A stretch of DNA of 26,826 nt, taken from Cochliopodium minus (Eukaryota; Discosea; Himatismenida; Cochliopodiidae). The DNA is taken from positions 22,944 through 49,769 of the forward strand of contig JAMYWO010000007.1 of the NCBI GenBank assembly GCA_024220525.1. The letters run 5' to 3'. Under the pieces are notes generated by a model. That model had not been told where the DNA came from and did not search any database. It saw nothing but the letters and a program-made list of their open reading frames with translations. A program made the translations under genes and the position numbers. Positions 1 through 10,737 of the stretch are shown in pieces. The first letter of the stretch is position 1. Every line of letters starts with the position of its first letter.

Positions 1-310
1 TTGCTTCCCCACTTATCTCTTTTTTGCTTTCCAACAACAATTCCAACATGTATGTCTTTTGTCCTTGATAAAAAAAAATAATTTAATAAAAAAATTCTTT
101 AAAAAAAATGTAATAAAATTATTTGAAAAAATGTATAAAAAAATTTATTAAAATAAAAATTAAAACAATGAAAAATAAATTTAAAATAATTGGTAAAATT
201 ATAAACAAAAAAATGATTAAAAAACGGAATACCAGTAGACCAGTTGAGGATATCATTAGAAGTAAAACTTCCTCCACTCAAAATTTTGTTTGCCAATTTT
301 TTGGATGCCT
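1..310 (-). CDS. Partial unrecognised gene, two probable exons running off the left edge
   Basis: Two stretches on the minus strand look like exons. The first runs 310 to 233, between an acceptor ending in acag and a donor starting gtattc. The second runs from 63 to the window edge after an acceptor ending in tcaag. With the AT-rich intron removed (232-64) the frame stays open across the junction, giving about 46 residues. They include ASKKLANKILSGGSFTSND and then, after the junction, QKTYMLELLLESKKEISGEA, which look like amphipathic helices. Base composition rises in both exons and falls in the intron. I do not recognise the family. The 5' exons are not visible. The stretch could also be decayed sequence linked to the neighbouring virus-like fossil, so the call is weak. 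Confidence 0.35.
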
Positions 311-464
311 CTGTTAAAATAAAAAAACATTTAAAAAATTTAAAAAATAAAGAAAAATAAAATTAAAATAATGAATAAATAAATAAATAAATTTTAATAT
401 TTTTTTATACCAGATTGAGAAGTAAGTAGTATATATTTGGGGGTTTGGCGTCACTCAATCAACT

Positions 465-1715
465 CTCAATGATCGTCTCGATTTGTATTAATAAGTGTTA
501 AAGCAAGTTTCCATTGGGTCATCGACTCTCTCAATTTCCCCGTATTAAATTCCCAGGTCAAAACCCCCATTGAGAAAGCCTCTCGATAAGACCCCTATCG
601 AAATGCTCGTACATGGCACTCCAAATACAAACCTCGACATCATTTGATACAAATGATGCATTAGTTGTTATTCTAACAATTTCATCAGTAGTTAACTGAT
701 AGCCTCCGTAATTAACACTATGTTCTGCAGAACTTGGAGCAAGAGTAAAAGGTAATACCCAAATATTTGTAGCAGTTGGGAAAGAAACAATAAAATCAGT
801 ATCAAAATTTTGTCCCATTACCCAATTATTTAAATTTTGATAAAAAGGGAATGCAATTAACTGGTTATTTTATCGTGAAACTCAATGTTATCTACATTTC
901 CCAAAAAAGTGTTATAATTTGTATAATTTGTATAAACAGGATTAGTTCTTAACATAATGACTAAATATGCGCAGTAACCTCTTAAACTGTTAAGTTTAAT
1001 ATCATACTGTGTAGATGCAACCATTGGATTGATAGACTGCAAATTTCTAACATAGTTAATGTATTTATGTCTCAAAGGTAAATTATAAATTGACATTGGT
1101 ATGTTCAATTGTCTAATTATAATGTTCATGTTACTTAAAGAAACATTCGTAGATCCTGCAGAATTACAAAAATAACCAGCCTGATTAAAATAAAATCTAC
1201 ACAATATACTATTTTTTAAACTTCTAAAATCAGGTTGTGAACCATTAAATAAATCAAACTCAAGTAAAAATGTTGTTGTTCCATTTTGTGCGATGTTACC
1301 TGTTTGTGGGGTATAATTAGAGTTAAGGTTTGTTTGATCTATGGCTTATAAAATCTCTTTTAGTTAGCATTCTTAAAAAATAATTTTCGTCAGGGTAAAC
1401 GATTCTAAAAAGATCTTGACCATTATTAACATAAAATTCTATTCTTTCAAAACATTGATAAGGGCTTACCGTGGCAGCACCAGTGTTATTCTCTTTTAAT
1501 GTCAATTCCAAGTACATTGTTGAAATATATCCTCCTGTTGAGTTTATTTCAAAGTCAACATTAACACCTTGAGTCAAAGAACAAGTCGGTAAACTCGATT
1601 TTGATGGCTGTCTTCTCCATCCTTCGAGTTCATTCACATGAGGAGGAAAAGATTCAGTATGAGAAGATTTCATAAGAACGTTACCTTGTTTTTGATAGGG
1701 ATGCAACTGTTTCTT
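465..1715 (-). mobile_element. Fossil major capsid protein region of a Polinton-like virus
   Basis: Minus-strand coding-like sequence resembles a double-jelly-roll major capsid protein of Polinton-like viruses. The N-terminal part carries beta-strand-rich sequence with GGYISTMYLELTLKE and a stretch around ERIEFYVNNGQDLF. The C-terminal part has the pattern WVLPFTLAPS...GGYQLT, followed by a final strand region. Together these resemble the first jelly roll and the closing strands of such capsids. The region is broken, with roughly three interruptions. No other Polinton gene (pPolB, integrase, ATPase, protease) is visible, so this is an isolated fragment. A Ty3-type LTR lies about 110 bp upstream of its 5' end. 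The capsid assignment rests on motif feel, not a profile score. Age cannot be set from one copy. Confidence 0.5.
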
Positions 1716-1821
1716 AGGGTCTTAAGCTTTTAAAACTTTTTTGTCAATATAATGAATCATTTTAGTTTATAAAATTCAATATATTTTAATTTTTTAGAAT
1801 AGATTATATTTTTTTTTTATT

Positions 1822-2071
1822 TGTTGTGTATTTGTTGAATCCTCAAGCTCAGAAATGCCCTCTGTACCCTTATCCTTAAAGATAAATACAATCAATAAAC
1901 AGAATTTTAGAAAATAATTTTTTTTTTTTTTATTTTATATTTTATCAATCTATTCTAATAATAAATCAATTTAAGGACTCAAAGTATCTTAAATTGATTT
2001 AGATTTGAGAAATATCTTTGATAAAAACAATAAATTAAGAATATTTCAAGAATAAAGGTAACAACACAACA
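1822..2071 (-). repeat. 3' LTR of the Ty3/gypsy element
   Basis: This 250-bp stretch begins TGTTGTGT and ends ACACAACA, a perfect 8-bp inverted terminal pair of the TG...CA type expected of an LTR. On the minus strand it lies directly after a purine-rich tract and a few bases past the end of the retroelement pol region, as expected for a 3' LTR. The flanking bases at 1817-1821 (TTTAT) would be one side of a target duplication. The other side cannot be tested because the element's 5' end is not in the window. No second copy of the LTR was seen here, so LTR-LTR dating is not possible. Confidence 0.7.
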
Positions 2072-2088
2072 TCTCCCTCTACTTCTTC
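2072..2088 (-). other. Polypurine tract of the Ty3/gypsy element
   Basis: On the minus strand the sequence GAAGAAGTAGAGGGAGA lies immediately before the first base (TG) of the LTR. An all-purine run apart from one T, abutting the 3' LTR, is the plus-strand primer site used by LTR retrotransposons. It overlaps the end of the pol region, whose last codons encode a Lys/Ser-rich tail. Confidence 0.65.
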
Positions 2089-4539
2089 GATTTCTTGTTT
2101 TTAGAAATTCCTTTCCTGTTCTTTGGATATTTCTTTTCAAATTCTTGAAGATATTTGGAAACCATCTTTATATTTGCAATCTGTCTTTCTTTCAACCATT
2201 TTGGAGATTCTGTTCTCTTCCCGTCTATAATGGTTTTAAAAGTAAATCCTCCATTTACCTTTTTGTGTTCCAAAATTTCCTCTATCAACCACTGTCCTTT
2301 CCTTGGAACAATGTTCACCTGATTATCGTTTCTATCGAAATCCAACGTGTTATTTTGCACATTGTTCTCGATTTTATCAGATGTATTATCATCCTTGTTC
2401 TGAATGTTTGAATCTCTTTTGTCTTTATCTCCATCATCACTGATATCTACCATATCAAGATCATTCTTCTTCCCCTTTCTTCCCTCTCCCTTCCTGCGGG
2501 CAATTAAAGGTAGTTTTTCTTTCTTGTTACGATTCTTCCACTTGGATAGGACTTCTTTACAATGGGATAATTCATCTTCATTTCTCCAAGAATCATTATC
2601 ATCTCCATAACCCTTCCTCTAAACAAATTTGGTGCTAGGATTAACCAATGTAACGATGTATTTGTTCCCATTCTTGCTTTCTCTCATTTCAAGTAAGTCC
2701 ACACATATTCTTCCATTTCCAATGGTAGGCTCCAACGGATGTAGCATTGGTTTGAAAGATTTCTTTCTCTTGTTCCTCTGATATATTTCGCAACATAAAA
2801 TGAATTCTTTGACGTCATCATAGTATCCAGGCCAGTAGAAACGGAATCTCAGAGCATCCATCGTCTTTTGAACACCTAGATGACCACTAGTAGGGTGAAG
2901 ATGGGCAAGTTTCAAAACCTCTTCTCTTTTGAACTTGTAAACGTAATTTCTAAGACCAGAGTTGAACTTCTTGTCTTTGTCTTTTAATTTTCTACACAGT
3001 TGTCCTCCCACAACGCAGAATTTGTCTTTTTGTTTACTACAAATGTCAACAATACCTTTGTGTAGATCGTAATCAACGTTTTTAGGTAATTTTCCACCTG
3101 TGAAAAGAGCTTTCATTACAACCTCGAAAACATCAATCAGATTGTGGTCAAGATTGTTAGGAGGGAAAGTCATATCTACTTTCTCATCCGTTTCCGCCAA
3201 GTCCACCTCAACAACCACCTTCTCTGTGTCATTCTTCACAGTGACAGGGCAACAATATTGAAAGAAAACTCATTATCTTTGTGAAAAATTGGTTCTTCAG
3301 GTTTTTGAATACCAGGCTTTTCACAAATGGAGTTCTAGTCAACATATCGCTCACATTCTTCTCTCCAGGAATATGTTCGATGAGGAAATTGTAGTTAATG
3401 ATGTAGAGGAGCCATCTGTACACCATAAACGAAGTATTTCCAAGTCTAGACAGGTCTGTCATCTTCGTGAGTGGTTTGTGATCAGAGTAAATTGTAAAAA
3501 ATTGACCAAAAGGAAGGAAATATTTGCAGTATTTAATCATGAAAACAATTGCAAAGAGTTCATTTTGAATTGTTGCCCACTTTAAGCTATCACCCGTGAA
3601 AGCTTTAGAGAAGAAAATGATTGGCAAATGTTTCTTTTCTGGATCCAACTGATACAAATAACCTCCGACACCGTAATCACTAGCATCACACATTATGAAA
3701 AACGCTTTCTCATAATCGGGTACATAACGATAAGCTTCATTTGTGATGGATTCGCAAACCCATTCAAGATCGGCTTGTAGTTCATCACTCCACGCAAACT
3801 TGACCAGTTTTGAAGTTAATGAATTGAACTGCAGTTTTCATTGCCAAGTATTTCTCCGAACAGGCAAATGTTATCAATTTGCCAAGTACTGACAATAATT
3901 GTGACCTACTAGCAACCCTAGTAGTGAGTTTCAAAGCTCCATGTCTTTCAGGATCATGTTTCAACCCTATGTCATCTCATATGACCAAGGAATTTAACCA
4001 CATTCCCGATTTGCACTTTCTTTACGTTAATTCCAACGTTATTTGCTTTGAAAGTGTTTAAAACTTCATCCAGCGTGTCCAATAATCCGTCAAAAGTGTT
4101 TCCTTCCACCATGAAATCATCCATGTAAATGACGAGATTCTTTTTGTTCTCAAACAAACTTGGAAGCCAGATGTTGCTAAAATGACTCGGAGATTCTTTT
4201 GTACCAAAAGACATCGTATTCTACATGTAAATCTCCCTGTCAGGACCATAGAAGCAAGAATTTGGTTTGCTGTCTTCAGTAAGTTCAATGTTGTGAAAAC
4301 CATCATTCATATCCAAAACAGCGAAAAACTTTGCTTCTGGGTTCATTTGGTTGATTTTATCTTGCACAGAATCTGTATCAGACTTTGTCTTGTTTGAGAC
4401 TTCGTTAAGCTTGTGATAGTCCATTACCATTCTAAATTGACCAGAACCAGGAGGACCTTTGTGGGCAAAATGAACGTTCGAGATACACTGAGCGTCCTTT
4501 ATGTTGATCACCTTCACTTTCAAATTCTTTTTCAACTCT
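2079..4539 (-). mobile_element. Ty3/gypsy LTR retrotransposon pol fossil (chromovirus-like)
   Basis: Minus-strand pol remains in Ty3/gypsy order. Reverse transcriptase lies at about 3970-4539, with the YMDD box and a VKFLGH-type motif. RNase H lies at about 3290-3690, with CDASDYGVGGYL, an IYSDHKPL-type motif and the HIPGEKNVSDMLTR tail. Next come the integrase H2C2 zinc-binding domain and the start of its core at about 2620-2960. A chromodomain-like C-terminus lies at about 2090-2330 (WLIEEILEHKKV...), followed by the polypurine tract and 3' LTR. The element is broken, with roughly four to six interruptions. It is cut off at the N at 4540, so gag, protease, the 5' LTR and the start of RT are not visible. 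Motifs are well preserved, suggesting moderate rather than great age. A more decayed relative lies at 24360-24590. Confidence 0.88.
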
Positions 4540-4540
4540 N
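4540..4540. other. Single ambiguous base at an abrupt sequence boundary
   Basis: The only N in the window. Left of it the sequence is retroelement reverse transcriptase on the minus strand, cut inside the domain. Right of it, after only four bases (atag, a plausible intron acceptor), the plus strand enters the middle of a VIT/vWFA gene. Two unrelated features are truncated at the same base, which is the pattern of a collapsed assembly gap or join rather than natural sequence. Confidence 0.85.
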
Positions 4541-4544
4541 ATAG

Positions 4545-7500
4545 GATATAGAATGCAAGAGTGGACATTCTTTGATATCCAAATCATCAACAGATAAAAA
4601 AAGATATATAGTTGGAATCAACAAACAACAATATTTAAACAACGATTTGATCATTGCCATAGATGTTGAGAGATTGTACGAACCCAAGATATGGTCAGAA
4701 ATAATACCTCTTTCATTATTCAACCCACAAGAAACTAGTATCGAAAAAAAAGGGATGTTGGTGGCTTTCAGTCTTCTTCCAAATTTATTCTTGCTTAAAG
4801 TAAACCACGAAGTAATTTTCTTGTTGGAAACATCCGAAGAAATGTCTAAAGAAGCAAGACTCACACAAATAAAAAACTCCATTGCATCTTCTGTACAAAC
4901 TTTGTCCAAAGCATCTTATTTGCAAATCACAGGGTTCGATAAGGGGTCCAAATCTGTTTTCAACGAGAGTGTGCAAGCCAATCCCAAGAATATTCTCAAA
5001 GCATCCAAGGATCTAAAAATTTTCGAGGCTCAAGGGAGCTCTGAGGAGGTCAATTTGTATGATCCTCTGAAACAAGTCCTATCAAAGCCACCTGTTGAAG
5101 GATGTGCAAGAACAATATTTTGTAAATTCTTTTCCAAACTTTTTTTTAAATCAAAAACAAATAATATTCATTTTGAACAGTGATTGTTGCTTCAAATAAA
5201 TTTAAAAGAATGGATGAAATATGTTCTCTTTTAAGAGAAAATATTGAAACAACAAGGTGTATTGCAGTTGGTCTTGGAGAAGAAACTTATAGTGTTGTTA
5301 AAGGTAAAAAGATAAATATTTTTTAAATATTAAATATAAATTTAAAAATCATTTCTTAATAGAATTGGGTTCAGTTGGAAATGGAGCTTTTGATGTTTGC
5401 AAAACTCCTTTGGAACTTAAGGATATTGTGGTCAGAAATTATTCTGGGATTGCTCCATCTCTTTATAAAGTAGATTTGGAAGTAAAAATCGGAGAAGAGA
5501 AATGTGAAGTCCTCACCATCCCAAGGAAGTTGCCACCTGTCATATCCATGGTTCCTTACACAGGATTTTTTATCATCCCTCAAGTTTCCAATCCCGAAAT
5601 AACCCTCACATTCACAACAGAAACTGGTAAGAAGTTGTTGCCTATGAAAGTTAACAAATCACAAATCTCTTCTGGTGCAATCTTTCAGACCATCGCTGCT
5701 TCTCACATGATATATGACTTTGAGTACATCAAAAACAAAGAAAGCGAAAAGAATCTCGAGTTGGCAAAGAAGTTGGCTCTCTTTTACGGTATCCCTTCTT
5801 TCAGAGCTCTCAATCAAAACATGATTATAGCTGACACCAAAATCATAAAGAAACAAGTTCCCAACTATCAGAGTGGAGGAGGAATCATTTATGGAAAATA
5901 CAAAAACGACGAAGATTTCTTGTATTTTCTACAGAATGAATGCGACAAATCTCTTCCCAATGTATCATACGAACTCAAGTTTTCTAAATCTCCTCCTTCT
6001 TCGGGAATTCAAATGAAAGAAAGATCTAGCACAATGAATGTACCCAGAAGAGGAAGTCTTACAGCACCTCAAAACAAAAGATCAAGCCACAAATTTTCTA
6101 GTTCACCCACTGGAGCTAACACTAGTGGAGATTTATCTGAATATGTAACTGAAGAAGAAAAGCCCAAAGAAAACACCATCAAAGAAGGTGCTACCAAGCA
6201 TGGGATGGTTGGAAAGATGTCTAGAGGCTTGGGAACCTCTTGGAGAAGAAGACTTTTGATTTTGAAAGGAACAAGGTTAATGTATTATAAAAATGAAGAT
6301 AGTGATCAACCAAAGTGTGTAATTTTATTGAAAGGGTGTACCGTTGTTCCTGAGGCCACCGGAAAGAGAAAGAACGTTTTCAAGTTGACAGATAAAGAAA
6401 AAAGAAAGTGGAAGTTTGATGCTGAGACTACTGAACAACTAAATTCTTGGGTTTCGGAAATTGAAAAAGCATCTAAATTGGATATCTTTTCAGCTCCAAA
6501 TGTTGTCACTCACAAAGTAATTTTTTTCATTATTTTTCATATTTTTATTTATATTTTTATTTTAGGTTCATGTGAATTTTGATACAAACAAAGGATTTCA
6601 AGGACTTCCTAGAGAATGGGAGTTTTTGTTGAAAGAAAGCGGTATCAAACCAGAAGAGTACGACTCCAACGATTTATTGAACGTAATGAAATTTTTCACT
6701 GCTCATGTAGAAGGAAAAAGTCTTCCAATGGGTAAAGCTCTCTTGGAAGACAAAGTTGACACACCTCCAACATTGAGAGAATCTCCTTCCAAAACAGACA
6801 TTTCTTTAAAGCAATTAAAGCCTAGCACAGAGGGTCTCACATCTCCAAAGTCACCAAAGGAAACTCAAGGGGAAGACAAACTAACAAAACTTAAAAAACT
6901 CTCCAAAATCGGTCCTATAAACAAAAATGACAAAATTACAGTTGATACTGTTGATAGATCTTCTGAGGATGCGAGAGATGAGAAGACAAATGGAGAGTAT
7001 ATTGAAGGAGATGACAGTCTTGAAGAACTCGCCAATCTTGCTATTGGGATGGTGAAGAAGGAAGAAGATGAAATAGAAAAAAACAAAAGAAATGAGGAAG
7101 AAACACAAAATAAAGTTGAAACTCCAAAAGACCCGCTCAAAAACAAACAGCCAAGTGTTGAAGTGACCACCAACAGAAGCAGCAACAAGCTTGAAGTGCC
7201 CAAACTTGAAAAGAAACCTTCCCAAGAAGTGATCAACGGAAAAGGAGATACCAAAGCCGAAGAAAACACTGCCAAAGTGGAATCTCCTCAGGTCACAAAG
7301 CCAGAAGCTGTCGAAAAACCAACTACACAAAAAAGAACTCCCACTAAGAAAACTCCGAGCAAGGGGGGTGTAAAGAAGGGGCTTGGTCCTCCTTGTATAC
7401 ATTGTAAAAAACCTCTTCCTAAAGTTGATAGCAAGTTTTGTGGAAAGTGTGGTACTAAACAAGATGGAGAGAAGAAGGAGGTTGTTCCGGAGGATAACGG

Positions 7501-8536
7501 AATTATCAAATTAGCTTCCGAGGATGAACTTCCTTACAGAAATCTGGAGAAGATTGGAGAAGGAGCCAGTGGAGTTATATTTATTTGTTACGAGAAGGAC
7601 AAGGAGACTTCAAACAAGCTTGCTCTAAAAAAGATGTTGCCTGACAAAGAAAATACTCCTGAACTTATAGAGTCTGAGATTAAAATCATGAAAAGTTTCA
7701 AACACGCCAACATTGTTCGTTTCGTAAATTCCTTCCAGATCGATCTTTGTTATTATGTTTGTATGGAGTACATTGACGGTGGTTGTTTGACTGAAATTTT
7801 GGATGAGTTTGGTTCCATTGCCATGGATGAATCTCAAATCGCCTATGTTTGTAGAGAAATTTGCAAGGCTTTGAATTATGTTCACAAATTGAAAAGAATA
7901 CACAGAGATATAAAAAGTGAAAATGTAAAGATATTTTCAGTTTTATTTTTCTTATTTTTCTTATTTTTTCTTTTTTTTGTTTATTTTTTTGTTTATTTTT
8001 TTAAATTTTTTTATTTTTAAAATAGATTTTAGTTACCATGTCTGGAAATGTCAAATTAGCAGATTTCGGTTATACAGCACAATTAACTGCATCCAGAACA
8101 AAAAGAAATACCACAATCGGAACACCTGTAAATTTTACTTTTACATTTTTTATAATTCAATTTTCCTCATTTTTTTTTAAAGTATTGGATGTCTCCAGAA
8201 TTGATTAAAGGGCAAGATTATGATTACAAAGTAGATATCTGGTCTCTCGGAATAGTCGTGGTAGAAATGACCGAAGGAGAGCCTCCGTACCTCGACTTGG
8301 AACCTCTCAGAGCCCTCTTCCTCATTGTAACTAAAGGTTTGCCTGAATGGTCAGCTGATAATTGGTCGGAAGAATTGGAAGACTTTCTCATTATGTGTAC
8401 ACAGAAGGAACCAAAGAATAGACAAAGTTCCGCTGAGGCTTTGGTTCACCCTTTTTTGTCTAGGGCTTGTGAGAAAGAGGAGTTTGCTTCTCTTGTCATT
8501 GAGGCCAAGAAAATCAAGCTTGAAAGAGGATATTGA
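4545..8536 (+). CDS. VIT/vWFA-PH-CRIB-zinc ribbon-PAK-type kinase fusion (5' end missing)
   Basis: Exons: 4545-5121, 5181-5303, 5363-6516, 6566-7924, 8026-8127, 8183-8536. They join in frame to 1222 visible residues; 5' exons lie beyond the N at 4540. Visible order: end of a VIT-type domain (1-80), vWFA domain (about 86-275), C-terminal helical part, PH domain (513-606; [19 protein letters not shown]), CRIB (608-665; SAPNVVTHK then [16 protein letters not shown]), charged Lys/Glu/Pro linker, zinc ribbon C895-x2-C898-x11-C910-x2-C913, and a STE20/PAK kinase (about 940-1205). Kinase motifs are intact: [30 protein letters not shown]. One uninterrupted exon (5363-6516) carries both the vWFA tail and the PH domain, so the fusion is not a joining artefact. 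The vWFA metal site is degenerate. Likely a Rac/Cdc42-regulated kinase at membranes; the vWFA role is unknown. Confidence 0.9.
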
Positions 8537-8642
8537 AATTTAATTAAATGTCAACTGTTTACAAAAAATTCTTCAATTTTGTTCATCCCTTGTGAGTTGT
8601 TTAATGTTTTAATTAAAATAATTTTAAATTAAAATTAAAAAA

Positions 8643-10700
8643 ATGCCGCTCAAAATTTACTTTATTTCTTTTGGGTTCATTTTTTTGCTTTTTATCAATC
8701 TATCATCTTCCCAAAATACATCGAATAAAGCAAGGACATTGGAGATATTCTCCACATTAAATTATGGAAATGATTTTTGGCTTTATAAAGCAAAAGAGCA
8801 TTACAACGATAAGATTATACAAGCAAGAATAATGAAGAAAATAAAGATAAATGAGAATCTATTGCAAAATGGTAAAAGAATAGTTTGATATTAGTCAATA
8901 TAAAATTATTTTTAATATTTTCTTAGTTATTCCTATATTCCCTTTTTTGATACATGTTGAAAAGTATATTGAAACAGAAGGCGATACATTTGAGAGATGT
9001 TGCAATCAAGCATTGAAGGATTATTTGAAATCGAACAATCCAAATCAATTAAAGATAGAAACGATACCAGAGAACCTGGAAGTAGAAGAAGCATTGATAT
9101 CCTATCTGATAAACAATAATAAAGATATTAATCTGATAAATCTGTTCGATGATGAAGATAATAAAGGAGATGCAGTAGTATTAAACTTTATACGCAAAGA
9201 TGGTTTTGAAAAACTCGAACATGTCTTGCTTGAAATAAAATCATCAAACGAAACGATCAAGATAAATTCATTTGCTATAGATAGAGTAGATGAAAAGAGC
9301 TATTCATTAGCTTTGTCAACATTACTCTTCTTATTCACATTCTTTTTACCATTCGCATTGAGGAAGTTATCTAAAAATCATCCCCTTTCATTTCCTTCCG
9401 TTGTAGTTGAGATTGACATTCTTTATTTCAGATACACAAGTCCATGTCTCGGCTTTGTCACTTGTCTTCTCACTTTGTTTTTTCAATCATATTTCGTTGA
9501 CATCGGTTTTTTCTCTCCCGAAATCAACTCAAGTCTTAGTTTTTGGTGGTTCCCCATTTCATACATTGTGTTCACTACTTTGATAATTCCGTGCATTGTC
9601 TTGACAATGTTATCCATCAGATTCAATTTTGTAGATATTTTTTTTGAAAATTTTGTGTTTCCTTGGGTTTTGTTTGGATCAGGTATGGGATGTTTAGGTA
9701 ATAAATTTTTTTCATTTTTTTTTCATTTTTTTATTTTTTTTATTAATTTAAATTTTTTTTTATCGATTTCAGCATTTTTGTTTCATGCAAACCTTATTTT
9801 ATATGGAAGTTTTTCTATTTTTCTCTTTATCAGCAGCTTGTTCCTCATCACCTACTCTATCCTTTACGTAGGAAAAACAGTGAGTGATATCATAAAAGAA
9901 AAACCATCAAGAACCCTCTTTGAATTATTAGCAATAAATCTCATTTCCCTTTTGTCCACCCTCTCCTTCATCCTATGTTATCATCCAATAAGAGATCAAC
10001 ACTACATCCTTTATTTATTCTTCATTTCAAGTGTTCTTATCGTTTCTTTCTTGATTTTCGTTTCGTATTTGAAATCTCCAAAAGAAAACTACCATAATAT
10101 TTCTATGTCTGAGTCTCTCGACACCGATTTTTCAGATTTCAAGTCTTTGGAGGATATTCAAGATAGACTCATTTCGACAAACTGTTTACCTTTTGTTGGA
10201 CATAGTGTTGCTATCAAGAAGAGTATTCTAGAGCAATCTTTCGAAAGTTTCAAATTAGTAAATTTTTTTTTTTTAAATGAATTAAAAAATTTATCATTTT
10301 TTTTTTTTAAAAAAGGTGACAATTAAAGGTATTAGAGGATGTGGTAAATTAATTTTTTCTTATTTTTTTTTCAAATTTTTTATTTTTTTTTTTTAAAAGG
10401 AAAATCAAGATTAGTAAATGAATTGAAATCATCGAAACAATACCAAGTATTTATTGGAGACTCTAATGTTTCCATAAACGGGGATAGAGGAGTTGATAAA
10501 TGTACTCCATATGAGCCAATCAAAAACGTAAAATCAAATAAAACCAAAAAAAATTTAAAAGAGAATATAAAACAAAAAATAAAAACAAAATCATAAAAAA
10601 TGAAAATAAAAAATAAAAACGAAATCATAAAAAATAAAAAAAATAAAAAATAAAAAATAAAAAATAAAAAATAAAAAATAAAAAATAAAAAATAAAAAAT

Positions 10701-10737
<37 letters not shown>

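Noticed and set aside
3289-3585. Plus-strand frame opposite the retroelement RNase H region
   Set aside because: The RNase H motifs lie on the minus strand, so this frame is a shadow.
4532-4976. Minus-strand frames opposite the vWFA exon
   Set aside because: The plus strand aligns with VIT/vWFA family motifs and splices in frame; one of the minus frames also runs across the N.
6865-7509. Minus-strand Ser/Phe-rich frames opposite the PAK linker
   Set aside because: They are shadows of the charged, Lys/Glu-rich coding strand, which carries CRIB and kinase motifs in frame.
7925-8025. Read-through of the kinase exon into a Phe-rich tail
   Set aside because: A GT-AG intron here restores [23 protein letters not shown], the canonical catalytic region.
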